Assembly: GCA_003952965.2 (NCBI GenBank)
Contig: CM025856.1
Span: 22,784,280-22,848,279, forward strand
Direction of reading: 5' to 3'
DNA length: 64,000 nucleotides
From: Morella rubra
Taxonomy: Eukaryota; Streptophyta; Magnoliopsida; Fagales; Myricaceae
Shown: piece after piece, positions 36,178-49,245 of the stretch
Layout of the letters: every line of letters begins with the position of its first letter
How positions within the stretch are numbered: position 1 is the first letter of the stretch
The notes under the pieces: model-generated
Told to the model about the DNA's origin: nothing
The model's input: the letters and a program-made list of their open reading frames with translations, nothing else
Database searches by the model: none
Translations under genes and position numbers: made by a program

Positions 36178-37398
36178 TAGTGACGGAGCCAAGATTTTTT
36201 TATTAGGGGTCAAGTTAATTAATTAATATTATTAAAAATGAAATTCAAATATTTTAGGATATAAAAAATTTCCAATAATATTTTGTCATAAGTTAACCTT
36301 GATTTATAACTAAAAACAAGTACACAAAATTTTATTTTATCTACTTGATTGTAGATATATTCAAAAAAAGTACACAAAAGATTTTCTATTACAGGGCAAC
36401 TCGACGACTATTTAAAGAGTTGAAATCATCTATTAACATTTATGTGTTAACATTTGCAGCAATTTCTTTCTTAATTTAGATAACCAAAGAATTTGCATGA
36501 AATTTATCTTCTATCTTGTTGCGAAGTTTTGTTTTAATGATTTTCATGGTTGAAAAAGCTCGCTCTGTAGTAGCTGTTGAAACTAAGGGTTAACACAAGA
36601 CGAATCAATATATCAATCAAATGGAAAATCTTTAACCTTCTTGGTTCCACCAACTTTCGGCATAACTTAGAAATTGTAGAAAAACTTTTGAAATTAGGAT
36701 CATGAGACACATCACACTTAAAGGTTTGCAATTGATATCTTAACTGAATCTTTTCTTACTTTGTAAAATCTTCATGGTAAAATTTTTCAACAAGTCTACA
36801 AATATCATCAATACTGAAGAAGTTATATGCATTATTAGGATCTAAGGTTGAGCTAAGAATAAGAAGTTCTATTGCTTTTTCACTAAACCTGCTATTTAGT
36901 TCTTATAATTGAGAGTCAATTGCAGCCACAAATACGTCAATTCGATAATGGTGTTCAATTGTAACACGATCTCGTTGATTCTGAGACCTAGCTCGACCTA
37001 ACTTGTACAAAGCATTCATATCAGGAATTTCAACTTCACATGTTTTTTTTCACGAAAATAACTTCACATTTCCAAAAAAGCATCCCAACCATTTTCTCTC
37101 GACTTTTGAATAAGCTCTTTTGTAGTTTTGATCAAATGCATAATATTTAAAATGTCTTGAATTTCTTATTATAGTGCTTGACATAGACAATAAAAAAAAT
37201 TTTAAATTTCACCTATAACGTGTTGATTTTAGTAATTTTTTAAATGTTATAGATTTTAATTTAGAGGAACTAAATAAAATTTTAAAAGGTCCAATTATAA
37301 ATTTTTTCAGTCAAGCCTCTAAATATATATACTAAAAAAAATTTCACAAAACTTTTTGAGGGCCACGGCCCCCTGGCCCCTCCCTCCCTCCACCCCTG
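36178..37398 (-). mobile_element. hAT transposon remnant, copy E
   Basis: Complete between target duplications AGCTCCAC (36,170-36,177 and 37,399-37,406), like copy A. The minus strand gives the C-terminal part of a TTF-type hAT transposase with the dimerisation region near 36,520-36,730, interrupted by stops. Inside the element several percent of bases differ from copies A and B, while the DNA just outside is identical, an uneven pattern discussed in the findings. Confidence 0.8.
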
Positions 37399-37406
37399 AG
37401 CTCCAC

Positions 37407-38250
37407 GTCACTAATCGCGTACAAATTCAAGTCGGTACCGCCTTGGTCATGCCTCGTACTTATCCCTCGCATTTAAAGTCACAGCCTCACAGGCTTATTG
37501 CCGCTTAGAGAGATGAGCGAGAGACAAGAGAGGAGAGTGAGAGCAACACTCAGTCTGAGGAACACACGGGCAGTTTTGAGATCGACGGATCACTGTCTAG
37601 GAAACAAAAAGAGCTGTCAATTTTTTGCCTCAACTGCCCCAACATGCTGTAACTAAGAGACAAATAAGCGCTTCCCCCAGACAGATTCCAAACTAGGCTT
37701 GAATGTCTGGATACAGATCCCCCAGATCCTCTGCAACTCCTAGGTAATTGCAGGGGATACAATTCTTTAAATCTGACCTTTTATTTAAAATAAAAGGTCA
37801 GGATTTAAATACATCATCGATCCATGTAAAAAATTTAAATATAGTGTTTAAAAGTTTGAAAGTGGATGTTTACAGACCGTCCTCTTTCAAAAGATTATTA
37901 ACGCCGTGGATGTTCACAGACTCTCTCCTCCTCTTTAACGCCATCATCTCCTCTGATTTGTTTTATTTTCTCTAATTTGTGGGTATCGTCTTCTTCACAC
38001 CATGGGTCATCGTAGGAAATATTTAGCCATGCCATGCTGCCTCTTGCTCTTGCCCTTGCCGCTTATTCTCTCTCCCCCTTGGATTTTTTTTTACTAAATA
38101 TTGTCTATGCATACTTCCTTGTATTTGAGAAAGAAAAGTCAATTGCTTTCTTTCAATGTCTATCTCGCCTAAGGTTTCTGTTGTGGTCGACTCTACGGTT
38201 GAAACAGCAGGTAGTGGTGCGTCTTTATGGTTCGGCTTTTGATGCCTCCG
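37407..38250. other. non-coding stretch, mirror of 736-1,569
   Basis: Inverted copy of the spacer between FAR1 fragment and hAT, with the hairpin near 37,770 and a damaged GA microsatellite at about 37,507-37,546. No gene. Confidence 0.6.
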
Positions 38251-38251
38251 T

Positions 38252-39060
38252 TCAAGACTCGCACTCCTTGGCGGACTGGACCTTATGTGGAAAACTCAAA
38301 AGCTCTGGCTCAATCATTTGTTGCTGAAAGTACCTTAACAAACAACCTGCTTCACCATATATCAAGCTTCTTTGTCGTCTAGTTTGAAGGTGGTTTCTTT
38401 GATCAAGCTCAATATATCCAAGATTAGCCCTTTCACCAGCTTCTCTACTCATTAGCTCATATGCCTCCTTAGGTCGAATTCTTGAACTATATGCCAAATT
38501 AATTGTCAATGCTTGGGCTTCAGATATATTTCTTTGTGATCTCATCATATGAACAATCTCTGAAAGATGAAGTATATGGTTATGCTCAAAAATAAAATCA
38601 TAGCAAATTTGTAGTTCTTACCAGCTCTCTCAAACTAGATGAAAGACATAGTACGTACCCCACCAGGGCAGTTCACGTCAACCATTGTATGTTTCACACC
38701 CCACGAGACTGGTCCGTGGCCCCCATATATCCCTCCTTCTCTATTTCTCGACTTCTTCATTCGAACCTCCCTTTCCCACCCATACAAATCCCTAGCTTGA
38801 TGTCCGACCTTTGCCCACCCATGTACTTGTGCTTTTATGTTTTTGACTGTTCCCTCACAACCATCTGCCTGCATAAAACATTTGCTCCTCCCCACCTATA
38901 CCAGTTCTCCCAATCCTTTCCCCCCACTACGCCCATCTCCTTCCAAAGTACCCTCAAACCCATCCTCCAGATACCGCACTGACTTGATCCCGACTCCAAG
39001 CTCTCAGCGAGATTCTAGTGTTTGGGAGGTGATCTCCATTGTACTAGCGTATTGACGCAT
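38252..39060 (-). pseudogene. FAR1/FHY3-type fragment, copy E, garbled towards its N-terminus
   Basis: 38,548-38,252 matches the second half of the fragment at 67-735 exactly. From about 38,640 the counterpart of the first half is still recognisable on the minus strand (TTCCAAAGTACC near 38,941 and TTGGGAGGTG near 39,021 match the EAWKH coding segment and the start region) but is riddled with insertions. The likely cause is sequence quality rather than biology. No FAR1 function can be assigned. Confidence 0.7.
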
Positions 39061-41978
39061 CATGGAAAAACAAAATAGAAACTCTGATGTTAGCTTGCAA
39101 AAACAAAAATGAGGTACCCCACTAAATTAGCTTAATGGTGAAAGCAACTAAATAGTTAATACCATTGACCCTGGCTAATTTAAAGAAGTAAAAGTTGTCT
39201 AACATAAGTGTATGTTGGCAAGAGATGCTTACAGGAGACCAAAGCCATAATGCATTAATTAAGCTTATTTCCTTTATATATAAGTTTGCCTACAAAATAA
39301 CAGCTGGTTATGGTTAATTATTATATAATTTGGGGTCAAATAATAACATATAAAAATCCAAACAAAAAATAAAATAGTGCAAAAATCACCTAGCAAACAG
39401 TATACCCACACTCTACAGCACGATACACAACTAAACGAACAACCTAAGTACTCCCCGGCACAACTTCACTTTCACTAACTTGCAACTCAACGTCCCCCGC
39501 CCCGTCCTTGGACCCCCAAACTGTCAAATCTTCCCGGAACATCCGACAAAAGAACATCCCCCCCACACAAACGCAAGTTGAGGACACCATCCCAAACTGA
39601 CAATGGGCAACGCTTTTTCTTTCTCTGCCGTCAGCATTCGAACCACGGCGTTGAGGTCATCTTTTTGTTCGTGAAGTTAGAGTCGGTGTTTCACGCTCCT
39701 TGCCCGGCTCCGCGCAGCGAGGCAAACGGCCCCCAACCACCTCCCACATCGTCGGTCAACGTCCCCTTCTTGAATTGCCGAAAACGGAACTACCCTGGTA
39801 AGAACCGACCACTGGCCCCAGCGCGCCGCCCGCGTCAAAGGGCCCACCTCCTGTCAACATGCTGACCAGTGCGGTTGTCCCTCAAAGGATACTTCCCGCG
39901 CATGATGGACACTTGTTACCCCCGAACCGCACACTTATCCCACGGACCCCAGGCACAGGTTCCCCTTCTTTCCTCCGTCCTTTGACCCGTTACCTATCCC
40001 AACAACATACTTCTACACCTATCTCACCTAAATATATATTTTTAAACACCAACTCTTTTTCCCTGGACCCGTGCTGTGGTTTCCAACTCATGCCCTTTTT
40101 TTTTGCCTCCCCGTGCGCTTCTAGCCACACACTTAGATACACACTCGCCTCAAGCATGCGACTAGGGCATAATATTATATTCACCCAAGGCGGCGACAAA
40201 TTCGAACCGCACAACACACAACCACAGCACACACGCGGAACATACACCATCAACGTACAACGGCCATCCTCTTTTCTCTGTCCCCCTTACGCTCCTTGCC
40301 GCTATACACACCCTTCGGCAGCCCCCCTAGTCAGTCCCCCCACTGCCCTGTACGTTTCTGCTGCTTCCGCTCTTGCACAGGCCTCCAACATCATAGATGC
40401 CGTGCCCATCGGGACCCTGCCCGAGTCTTCACTGTTCGTTGCTTCCAAACTCACAAATTGCCGCTCCTTCCCCATTTCCCGTCGCCCATCTATCCGCTAT
40501 ATGTGCTACCATCCACCCTACCCCACCCCACTCTGCACCCCTTCATTTCCCCACCTCATCCATTTCGGCTCAACTACTTCATCCTCATCTCCGGAAGAGT
40601 CATTGTTCCACATGGCATTCACGTTCACAATTTTCTCTTTAAGGGGCACGTAAAAACGGCTTGCCGACGAAACAACGTTCTACGGAGCCCTCACAACAAA
40701 ATACTTGACCCCCCCCCGTGTGCCCTTCCCCCTTGTTGCCATTACCAGCACCCTTTGGCCCCCGGCTATACTTTTGCTCAGCTTATCCAACCACAGTCTC
40801 GAATCCGCTTTTGTCCCAGCATCAGCTTTGACTTCTGTTTATTTGCGAACCAACTAAAACAAGAAGCGCGTTTCCCCAGTTTCATGAGACCTGAGATAAC
40901 GCTGCTCGCAGTGAGTTGAACTCCAAAGAAGTATATCCACTATATAACCTCGAAGATTATTCACCAGATCACTCGCTTAACCGTAGCGGCCCTCGCTTTC
41001 GAACAAATTAATGCCATAAACGAGTGTCACGCTCGGGCTCCCACTAGCGACCGAAACAACCATCTTCACCCACAGCAATAAAGTCTTAGTATGCCGGTAT
41101 TTGGCTCTTTTCCCCCCGCCATATACACCATCATGACGCCGCGACGCCTGGCCGTTCCCTCCCCAGGAATCTCATCGCCTCGTCCTACGCCGTCGCGTAT
41201 TTTTCGCCCCCGCCCCGCCGTCTTTTACTGTCGTCCGATTCACTTAGGCCGACAACCCGCCCAACCCGAAACCTTTTAGGCAATAACAACCCAACACTCT
41301 GCCCAAACACCGATTGAGCTGCTCACCGGGAGTGCTTACCCACCGTTCTCTTGCTCCACTATGGCCTTACAGTCTGGTTCATCTGGCATCACATCGCCTG
41401 CACACGTGCAGCTACTCCCTCTCCAGTGCTTTTTGTCCCCCGCGTGATCCATTGGGTTATATTGAGAAAAGGATCTCGGTATATTCTACACGTCCCTCGT
41501 CAGCCCGTGGCGTTCACTCGGAAGATAAGGACGTCGCCTCTAGGCAGGTCACAGAAATGGTGAGCCTCCAAGACGGGAAACCGATCTACGCTGGCACGGA
41601 TTGCAAATATGAAAGAAAATGGCCGATCGTTTCCCAAGCTCGCCTCGCCGTTGCTGTACCGTTTTGTACCGGCCGGTCCTCCTCTGCCAATGGCTTACAT
41701 CCTCGACGGTTATTGAAACTTGACACAGCGTCACCCGCGGTTCGCTTACCTCCGGCGCCTTGCACGCATCTGTCACTTTCAGCCGGCTCCGGCCTCGCGC
41801 GCCAAAATATCCGCCCCAAACCTAACAGCGCGCCTCGTCCCAGTGGCCCATGCCCGTTCCCCAAACCTCGGCTTTGGAACACACCCCACCGCCCTGCCCC
41901 ATTGCCGCTTCTTGCCCCAACCATTGAGCCTCGTTCGCAGTGTAACCAACCATCAGCTGTCAGCTGGCTTGGTTGCCG
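39061..41978. other. low-quality, increasingly C-rich sequence running into the gap
   Basis: 39,061-39,122 still mirrors positions 1-60 loosely (GATGTTAGCTTG, TACCCCAC). From about 39,380 the composition changes to C-rich with abundant short C runs and no recognisable words, unlike the AT-rich window around it, and continues to the first N. Long open frames here, up to 264 residues at 39,859-40,653, follow from the loss of A/T-rich stops and show no domain. Confidence 0.75.
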
Positions 41979-42978
41979 NNNNNNNNNNNNNNNNNNNNNN
42001 NNNNNNNNNNNNNNNNNNNNNNNNNNNNNNNNNNNNNNNNNNNNNNNNNNNNNNNNNNNNNNNNNNNNNNNNNNNNNNNNNNNNNNNNNNNNNNNNNNNN
42101 NNNNNNNNNNNNNNNNNNNNNNNNNNNNNNNNNNNNNNNNNNNNNNNNNNNNNNNNNNNNNNNNNNNNNNNNNNNNNNNNNNNNNNNNNNNNNNNNNNNN
42201 NNNNNNNNNNNNNNNNNNNNNNNNNNNNNNNNNNNNNNNNNNNNNNNNNNNNNNNNNNNNNNNNNNNNNNNNNNNNNNNNNNNNNNNNNNNNNNNNNNNN
42301 NNNNNNNNNNNNNNNNNNNNNNNNNNNNNNNNNNNNNNNNNNNNNNNNNNNNNNNNNNNNNNNNNNNNNNNNNNNNNNNNNNNNNNNNNNNNNNNNNNNN
42401 NNNNNNNNNNNNNNNNNNNNNNNNNNNNNNNNNNNNNNNNNNNNNNNNNNNNNNNNNNNNNNNNNNNNNNNNNNNNNNNNNNNNNNNNNNNNNNNNNNNN
42501 NNNNNNNNNNNNNNNNNNNNNNNNNNNNNNNNNNNNNNNNNNNNNNNNNNNNNNNNNNNNNNNNNNNNNNNNNNNNNNNNNNNNNNNNNNNNNNNNNNNN
42601 NNNNNNNNNNNNNNNNNNNNNNNNNNNNNNNNNNNNNNNNNNNNNNNNNNNNNNNNNNNNNNNNNNNNNNNNNNNNNNNNNNNNNNNNNNNNNNNNNNNN
42701 NNNNNNNNNNNNNNNNNNNNNNNNNNNNNNNNNNNNNNNNNNNNNNNNNNNNNNNNNNNNNNNNNNNNNNNNNNNNNNNNNNNNNNNNNNNNNNNNNNNN
42801 NNNNNNNNNNNNNNNNNNNNNNNNNNNNNNNNNNNNNNNNNNNNNNNNNNNNNNNNNNNNNNNNNNNNNNNNNNNNNNNNNNNNNNNNNNNNNNNNNNNN
42901 NNNNNNNNNNNNNNNNNNNNNNNNNNNNNNNNNNNNNNNNNNNNNNNNNNNNNNNNNNNNNNNNNNNNNNNNNNNNNN
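41979..42978. other. assembly gap of 1,000 N
   Basis: Exactly 1,000 unknown bases, a conventional scaffold-gap size, so the true distance is unknown. Confidence 0.99.
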
Positions 42979-43617
42979 CATTAAATTAGTACGTACGTCT
43001 TTCTTAATCTTGCATTTCATTATACGAACATTTTTAAATGTTACTGATTGAATTTGTTGCCTATAAAAGTCTCGGGAAAAACACCATAGCAAATAGTGTC
43101 TCCTATATATGTTGGACGTCACGTCAAAAATCTCTTACCGACTTACCGTTCAACATATAATAAATGGCCATCAGCCCTTCCATTCGATTTTGGCATTTAA
43201 AATAGACGAAAGTTAGATTTGGATTTGTGATCTATAAAACAAATATTAGAAAAAAATGAAAAATATAAATATATTTAATAGAAACATAAAATAAAATTTC
43301 TATATTTTATTTAAAAATATTACTTTTTATTTATATCTTTTTTATTCTTTATTTTTGAATTTTTCAATGTTCATTCGATAGACATATTGATCATCCATAA
43401 GATCATTATCTCCTGATCTTCTGTTATTAATGACTTTTTAGTTTTCATAGATCCTTTTGCGCACTTTCCTTGCAATCAAAAGAGCTAGATACACCTCAAG
43501 TATAATTGCCTTTCAATAAAATTGTGATGAGTAACCTTTTCTTATTTCAATGAGTTAAACCGATGTTAGTACAGGTGTTGGGGTTTCATTTCTACTTATT
43601 AGTAGATAGGGATCATA
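42979..43617. other. AT-rich sequence without recognisable features
   Basis: Strongly AT-rich, especially 43,240-43,380. I see no gene, RNA or element end before the target duplication at 43,618. Confidence 0.5.
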
Positions 43618-43622
43618 CAAAG

Positions 43623-45108
43623 TGTTGACTTTTGGTCACAATCAATGTTTTAATGACAACAATAGAAGTAATTGAAATGATAAACAAAGAAGATCCAAAA
43701 TGAGCACGGAGCGATCAAGCAACATCCCCTTCAATGAAAGTGCTCTTAAAGTGAAGACTCAAGTTGCTAGGGTAATCTTTGTAACTCTAAGACTTCATCT
43801 TTAACAAGGATTTGAACCACACACTTGCATATTTCTTTCAAAACTTGCATGAACTGTTTTACCACTTGTTTTGAAGATTTAAAAATGTTTTAATGGCTTT
43901 AAAATATCCCAATTAAACTCCAAACCTTTTATATACTTATGGAGAAGTTAGTCTTTAAAATTGGTATTTTAAAATGGTCAAAAACATGGTTTTAAATAAA
44001 TCGGATCATGTGCTTAAGTTAAAGAGGCCGACCGACTAGTAAAGCAGTTGACCCTGGCACGATGTATGTTAGTTTTTAATGAAAAGATTAGTTACAAGGT
44101 CGGTTAAAAAATCTGATCGCTCTTAGACCACTTATTTGATCTTCCTGTTGTTTAATCATAAGGTAACCTAACAGCAGGTCCTGTTTGACACCAACTGATA
44201 CACACTAAAGAAGCCTATATAACAGAGCTCGAACTCTAACTCGAATCGGCTATTAGTCAAATAGAGCTATTTCAGTTTCTTATTATAACAGCCTATACAG
44301 AAGCTTCATTTACTGGTTTGTTCTTTTGAGATTACTTGCGCATAATGTCGATCTATATTTGCCTATAGAGACTAAGAGCTGCGATATTCTTTGAACCATA
44401 TTCAATCACCTTATCAACATCATTTCCACACAATAACTCAAATACTTATTTTCACATTCCTTGGTATTGAATGGTGAAGCAAAGAGATAGAAATATAAAT
44501 AATCTTTATTTTGATATACATTCTACTTCCATGCAAGGAGTTTTAGTGGTGCCTTTTATATTTGTTATACTACCTCGATTATACACTATTAAGAGAGTGT
44601 TTCTCTTGTTTCCTTTTGGTGAGGGTTGTTCATCAAAAGGAGTTTGGAGATGTTTGTTCTCAAACTCATTCTTAAGGCATGAAGAGGTGTTTCTTAAGCT
44701 CAAGTATAAGGAAACCTTTCCCTTTGTTGAAGGGAGCATAGTGAATGAAACTTCTCAAGCTTGGTGAAACCCAGCGAAACTAACTCGAGTGGGTTGGAAT
44801 GGTAGGAGGGGCTAATTGCCGAATTCACTAAAAAAATTCTTGTGCTTGCTTCTTTTCCTTATTTCTTACGTGTGCTAGCTAGTTTCTCTCTACGCGATTG
44901 TCTATAATACTTTATCTAGTTGAGCTTGTTCAATTAGAATATGTTCTATAGTTTGTTAATCTTTATAATTGAGCAATCGATCCTCCTCCATTTTGTGAGA
45001 GCTTGTGTACTAGCAAAACAACTGAGTTTATAAAGGGTAAGTTTCGAAAAAGTTTTGAAACCCAATTCAACCATCCTCCTGGATTGCCCCTTAATCCTAG
45101 GATTTACA
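43623..45108 (+). mobile_element. solo LTR, SIRE/Maximus-type Ty1/Copia
   Basis: 1,486 bp starting TGTTGACTTTTGG and ending TTTACA, i.e. TG...CA, flanked by a perfect 5-bp target duplication CAAAG (43,618-43,622 and 45,109-45,113). The start and the CCCAATTCAACC-type end resemble the long LTRs of SIRE/Maximus Copia elements as I remember them. No internal region or second LTR lies next to it, so it is a fossil left by LTR-LTR recombination. The intact target duplication suggests moderate age. Confidence 0.8.
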
Positions 45109-45113
45109 CAAAG

Positions 45114-46900
45114 TATGAACGAAAAGGAAGATGATGAAACGTAGGGAGAAGTTCTTCAAACGAAATGGTGGATTGTTGTGTAACAGGTGTGGTGGTCAAC
45201 ACTGAAGGTCGTGATTGAAATTAAAGTCCGGAATGATTTACAAAGATTCTGTGTTCGAGTTATGGCTTTTTGGAAAGCTCTATGAGTCTAGTTTCCAACG
45301 CATCAAATGGCGTACAAATTGGAGTTTTCTAGACGAAGTAATGGTTAAATTACTCCAAGGTGGTCAGAGACTGTGCAATGTCCAGCTAGTTACGAGGTCT
45401 AATGATAGAACTACTTTATCGAACCGTCTTTTTATATTTTTAGTCTTGTTCTTTTGGATGTTAAGAGACCATTTTTCTCTGAGAGCTCTAGTATGTTACC
45501 TAAGTACAGTATTATTATATTATTTCGGAGAAGTTGATATATTCTCAATTATTATTCACTTGGAGAGTTCTTCCAAGCTTCGCTTTTAAACCCCTTCTCT
45601 AGTAGTGGAAAAATACAGATTTTTGAGTGTTTATACAACTCGCAGCCTAAGGAAATTAGCGTTCGCTATTGAATGACTCACAGTAGACATACAAAATACT
45701 TAAATTCTTCGGTGGAAATTCAGACGAGAATAGACACCATAAAGCGAGTTTTTATAGACTCTTAATCACAATGTTAAATATTGCATCATAAGGTGTTGAA
45801 TTTTAGTAATCCCTGTGTGTTTTTACTTCGAGTAAGCTGAGTCAATATTTCTATTTTCTCAATTGTGTTAGTTAGAGTGTTATTCCCAAGTGTTTCTCTT
45901 TGACCTTTTCCATAACACTATAGTTCCCCGAGCATGGAACATACCAATCACACTTCTTTTTCCCGTAGCGGTGAACTCCACAAATATCATCAACAATCGA
46001 AGTATCATTTATAATCCAGCACACAGGATATCTAAATTATTGCAAACACCCACAGGTATTCCATTCGACTCCACTCTTTGCATCATATTTCAAACTAAGA
46101 CCATGTTGGCATATCTTGACGGCACAGCAGCATCCCAGGAAGTGCCGACGAAGGATGTACGCGTACATGTGTCCTTTTTCCTGGATTAACCCCGGTATCA
46201 TGTTCTTTAAAAACAACAATTATTTTCACAAGATGAATAGGGAAAAATGATATGAGCGCCGAATGGCCTACGCTATACAATCGTTACGTCACCTCGTTGT
46301 TGTGCCTGCTTTCAACACATATCGCTTCCTATGCTACCAAGTCGAATTCTATAAACACAGTTGTACCAAAATACAATGAAGGGGACAAACTATATGTAAT
46401 TCAAAAATACATATTATGAACGGAAAGACCAAAGAAAAATCACTGGGCTCCGCCATCCGTATGCGTTGGCATTTCTATGGGTACTGGTAGACCTTCGCTA
46501 TCTATATAACTCTCTTGGACGAATTTCTGTGTCAAAAGTCATCCTCCACATCTATCAAGCAAGTTATATTTAATAGCTTAATAAGATCGGTTAAAAACAT
46601 ACACTCATTTCTATAAAAAAATACAAGTTACCCGCACGCCACGCGTCACATCAATAATAAAAAATGCACGATCAATTTGAAAGAGTTTTAGAAATTATAT
46701 TAACAATAAATAAGATAACATTATTAATATACAGAACTTTGTCTGTGTAAACTTTAAAAGAACACAAGAAATTATTAACATTATAAATGATCTGATTATG
46801 GAGCTATTTGGCGATGGATGAGATTAACCGTTTCCTTCGGTTACATAAAACGGATAGTCTTTGCAATCACGCCCAAGTTCACAACGGGTGGCTTCTACCC
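45114..46900. other. unrecognised intergenic sequence
   Basis: No gene can be supported. The stretch 45,210-45,370 (GAGTTATGGCTTTTTGGAAA and neighbours) resembles untranslated parts of plant LTR elements, but I could not place it in a family. Confidence 0.4.
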
Positions 46901-47359
46901 TCCGTTAGTTGATAATTTTTAACGATGTGTCTTCTTGTTTAACATTCAACTGTAATTTCTTCACTCCGATTACCGTCTGATCTAGTAAGCCATCCGGATG
47001 GTCGTGACAGACACTCTGTTCTTACCCAAACGTCGCTGCTATTACCACGTCGCACACAAAAATTAGAGGAAAATCTGATACCCACAGCAACACGAACTAA
47101 TTGTCGTTCTGGCTACATTTTGAAGATACAAAAAATTGACAACAACATTGTGCTAACAGACATGGGTTGCAATGTTGTTCTGAAAGTTGCTATTAACACA
47201 GTTTAAATTTGGCACATTATTCTATTACGAAAATGGAACGTAGCTCATTTTGGGGGTTTTGCGGGCATATGCAACGTGTCGCCAGAAAATGGGCCGTTCA
47301 GTAACCCGCAGACTTGGGATGACTTGATTATTCGGCAGCCGGGTACTATTGGGAGGAAT

Positions 47360-47635
47360 GAGATAACTGTTTGGACACATTTGTAGCCGTCGCATGGCTT
47401 TCACGTGTTTACATTACACGAAGATTGAAAACAAATATAACTGTCCGAATCGTTATCATACCGTCTGGACGTGAGGTTTTTTCAGCCAAACGCGTGCTTC
47501 CACGTCACGCTAAGTTAGGAGAAAACCGTCCACATGGGAGTACAGTCGTCCAGACAATTTCAAACTTAGTAATGCAGAAATTTATTTAAACGATTCAAAA
47601 TCTTTTGGTATTTAATACAATCGAATTTGTAATAA
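47360..47635 (+). repeat. diverged direct repeat, copy 1
   Basis: About 275 bp starting GAGATAACTGTTTGGACAC, repeated 1,621 bp downstream at 48,981-49,245 with perhaps 80-85% identity by eye. The shared block includes GTAGCCGTCGCATGGCTT and a GTCACG-rich part. Ends are not TG...CA, so it is not obviously an LTR. Confidence 0.75.
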
Positions 47636-48980
47636 GAGCTGTATATAGAGTTATCCGTTGTGACAAAGAAAATCCATTCTAGACTCACTATGATTGAATG
47701 GAGAGCTATTAGGGACGTTCATATCCGAGAATAACCGTCCCACCCGAGATCCAATTGCCACTCTGGCTAAGCCAGTACGGAAAATATCTGCGACTTACAC
47801 ACGCTTATTTAAAGGAACAAAACGACGATTAGAAAATAGTAGAACTTTAACATTCCAAACCGTGTCAATACATCTATCTTCGTTATTTCCTCAAGTTTTA
47901 AACACAACCCCGTTCAGCGGCCCCACGAGCTTTTTGACGATGTTTCTTCGTTAGCGAAGTACATAATTCTCATCACACACTTACACTACTTTCTCATATT
48001 TATATAACTTCCCTGCCTCACTTATAAACCTTGGTGCACTCGTCCCCGTCTACGTCTTTTCACTAGTCAGGTCTAGTGGGTCCCTTTAGAAGGTTCATCC
48101 CCAGCGCGAAGAACGGAGATAGAATGTGCATTTCAGAGGGCAAAATCAGCCCATCAACCAAACAATTGAAGTCACTTAAGGAACTCCTGATGATCATGGT
48201 AAAATGGTTCCACTCATTATTCTTCACAGGCATCAACTCTGGAAAAGAAAATAGGCTCTAAGTCCTTCCTCACTCTAGACATCACGGGTTCATGCTAAGA
48301 CGCTCTAACTTTACTTCTTAACTTGGCGGCCAAAACGAACGAAAAAACTAACATTCTTTTAGCTTTGATCTTTCTGTTTAGTTAAAAGGTGGGAGTTATT
48401 GGGCAAACATCAGGATTACCAAGATTAAGGGACGTAGTATGACGGTATCAGGGAAAAACATGTATTGATCCATCTTTGCTTATACTAATGGTACATTGGG
48501 TTGTAGAAGGTTTGCACGGAGGACTTTAGGGCGGCCTGGTGTCGTAATTAAGGAACATGGGTGGCAATTGTCCTGGCACTGCGCAGAGCTTGTGGATTTT
48601 TTGCATATAAAAAACATCCTAACCCTCGATATTGAGAGAGGTATTGTGTCGAAATTTGTTTAAATGATTTAATATTTATTGGGGAGGTAAGTAGTTATTA
48701 ATACATTACAAGGAGTCAAGACAGAAAAAAAAGACTCTTATAGTGACAATTGGGTTGGTCCATTTTCGATGTGTTGCTTAATAAATTTTAAGGTTTTTGG
48801 AATGTGTACAGCCAAAGGAGCACGAGAAAGGAAAGGAATGGAAGAAGGAAGAAAATTGTGGGGAAAAAGCAAAGAGGAAAGTTTAACTTAGGAGCCCTCT
48901 TGTGAAACAGTGTGTGCGACGAAATTACGAAAATTGATGACGGCAACACCGGAAGGTCAAACTTGTTGGTGCCAGACGAT

Positions 48981-49245
48981 GAGATAACCGTCTGGACACG
49001 TTTGTAGCCGTCGCATGGCTTACACGTGTTTATATTATATGACGATTGAAAACAGCTGTAACAATCCAAACCATTATCATACCGTCTGGATGTCACGTGA
49101 CGTTTATTCAGCCAAACGTGTGCTTCCATGTCACGCGAAGTTAGGGGAAAACCGTCCGCATGGGAGTAGAACCGTTTGGATGCTTTTAATGTGTCAAAAT
49201 ATTTTAAACGATTTAAATTTTGGCATTTAATACAGAGTAAACTTA
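48981..49245 (+). repeat. diverged direct repeat, copy 2
   Basis: Second copy of the block at 47,360-47,635. Both copies contain several of the dyad motifs. Confidence 0.75.

Noticed and set aside
39859-40653. 264-codon open frame in the C-rich stretch
   Set aside because: Lies in garbled low-quality sequence; composition alone explains the lack of stops, and no domain or splice context is seen.
41314-43122. Long open frames across the N gap
   Set aside because: They are open only because N codons cannot be stops.
47360-49245. LTR pair of a small retrotransposon
   Set aside because: The direct repeats lack TG...CA ends, target duplications and a polypurine tract or primer site that I could find.
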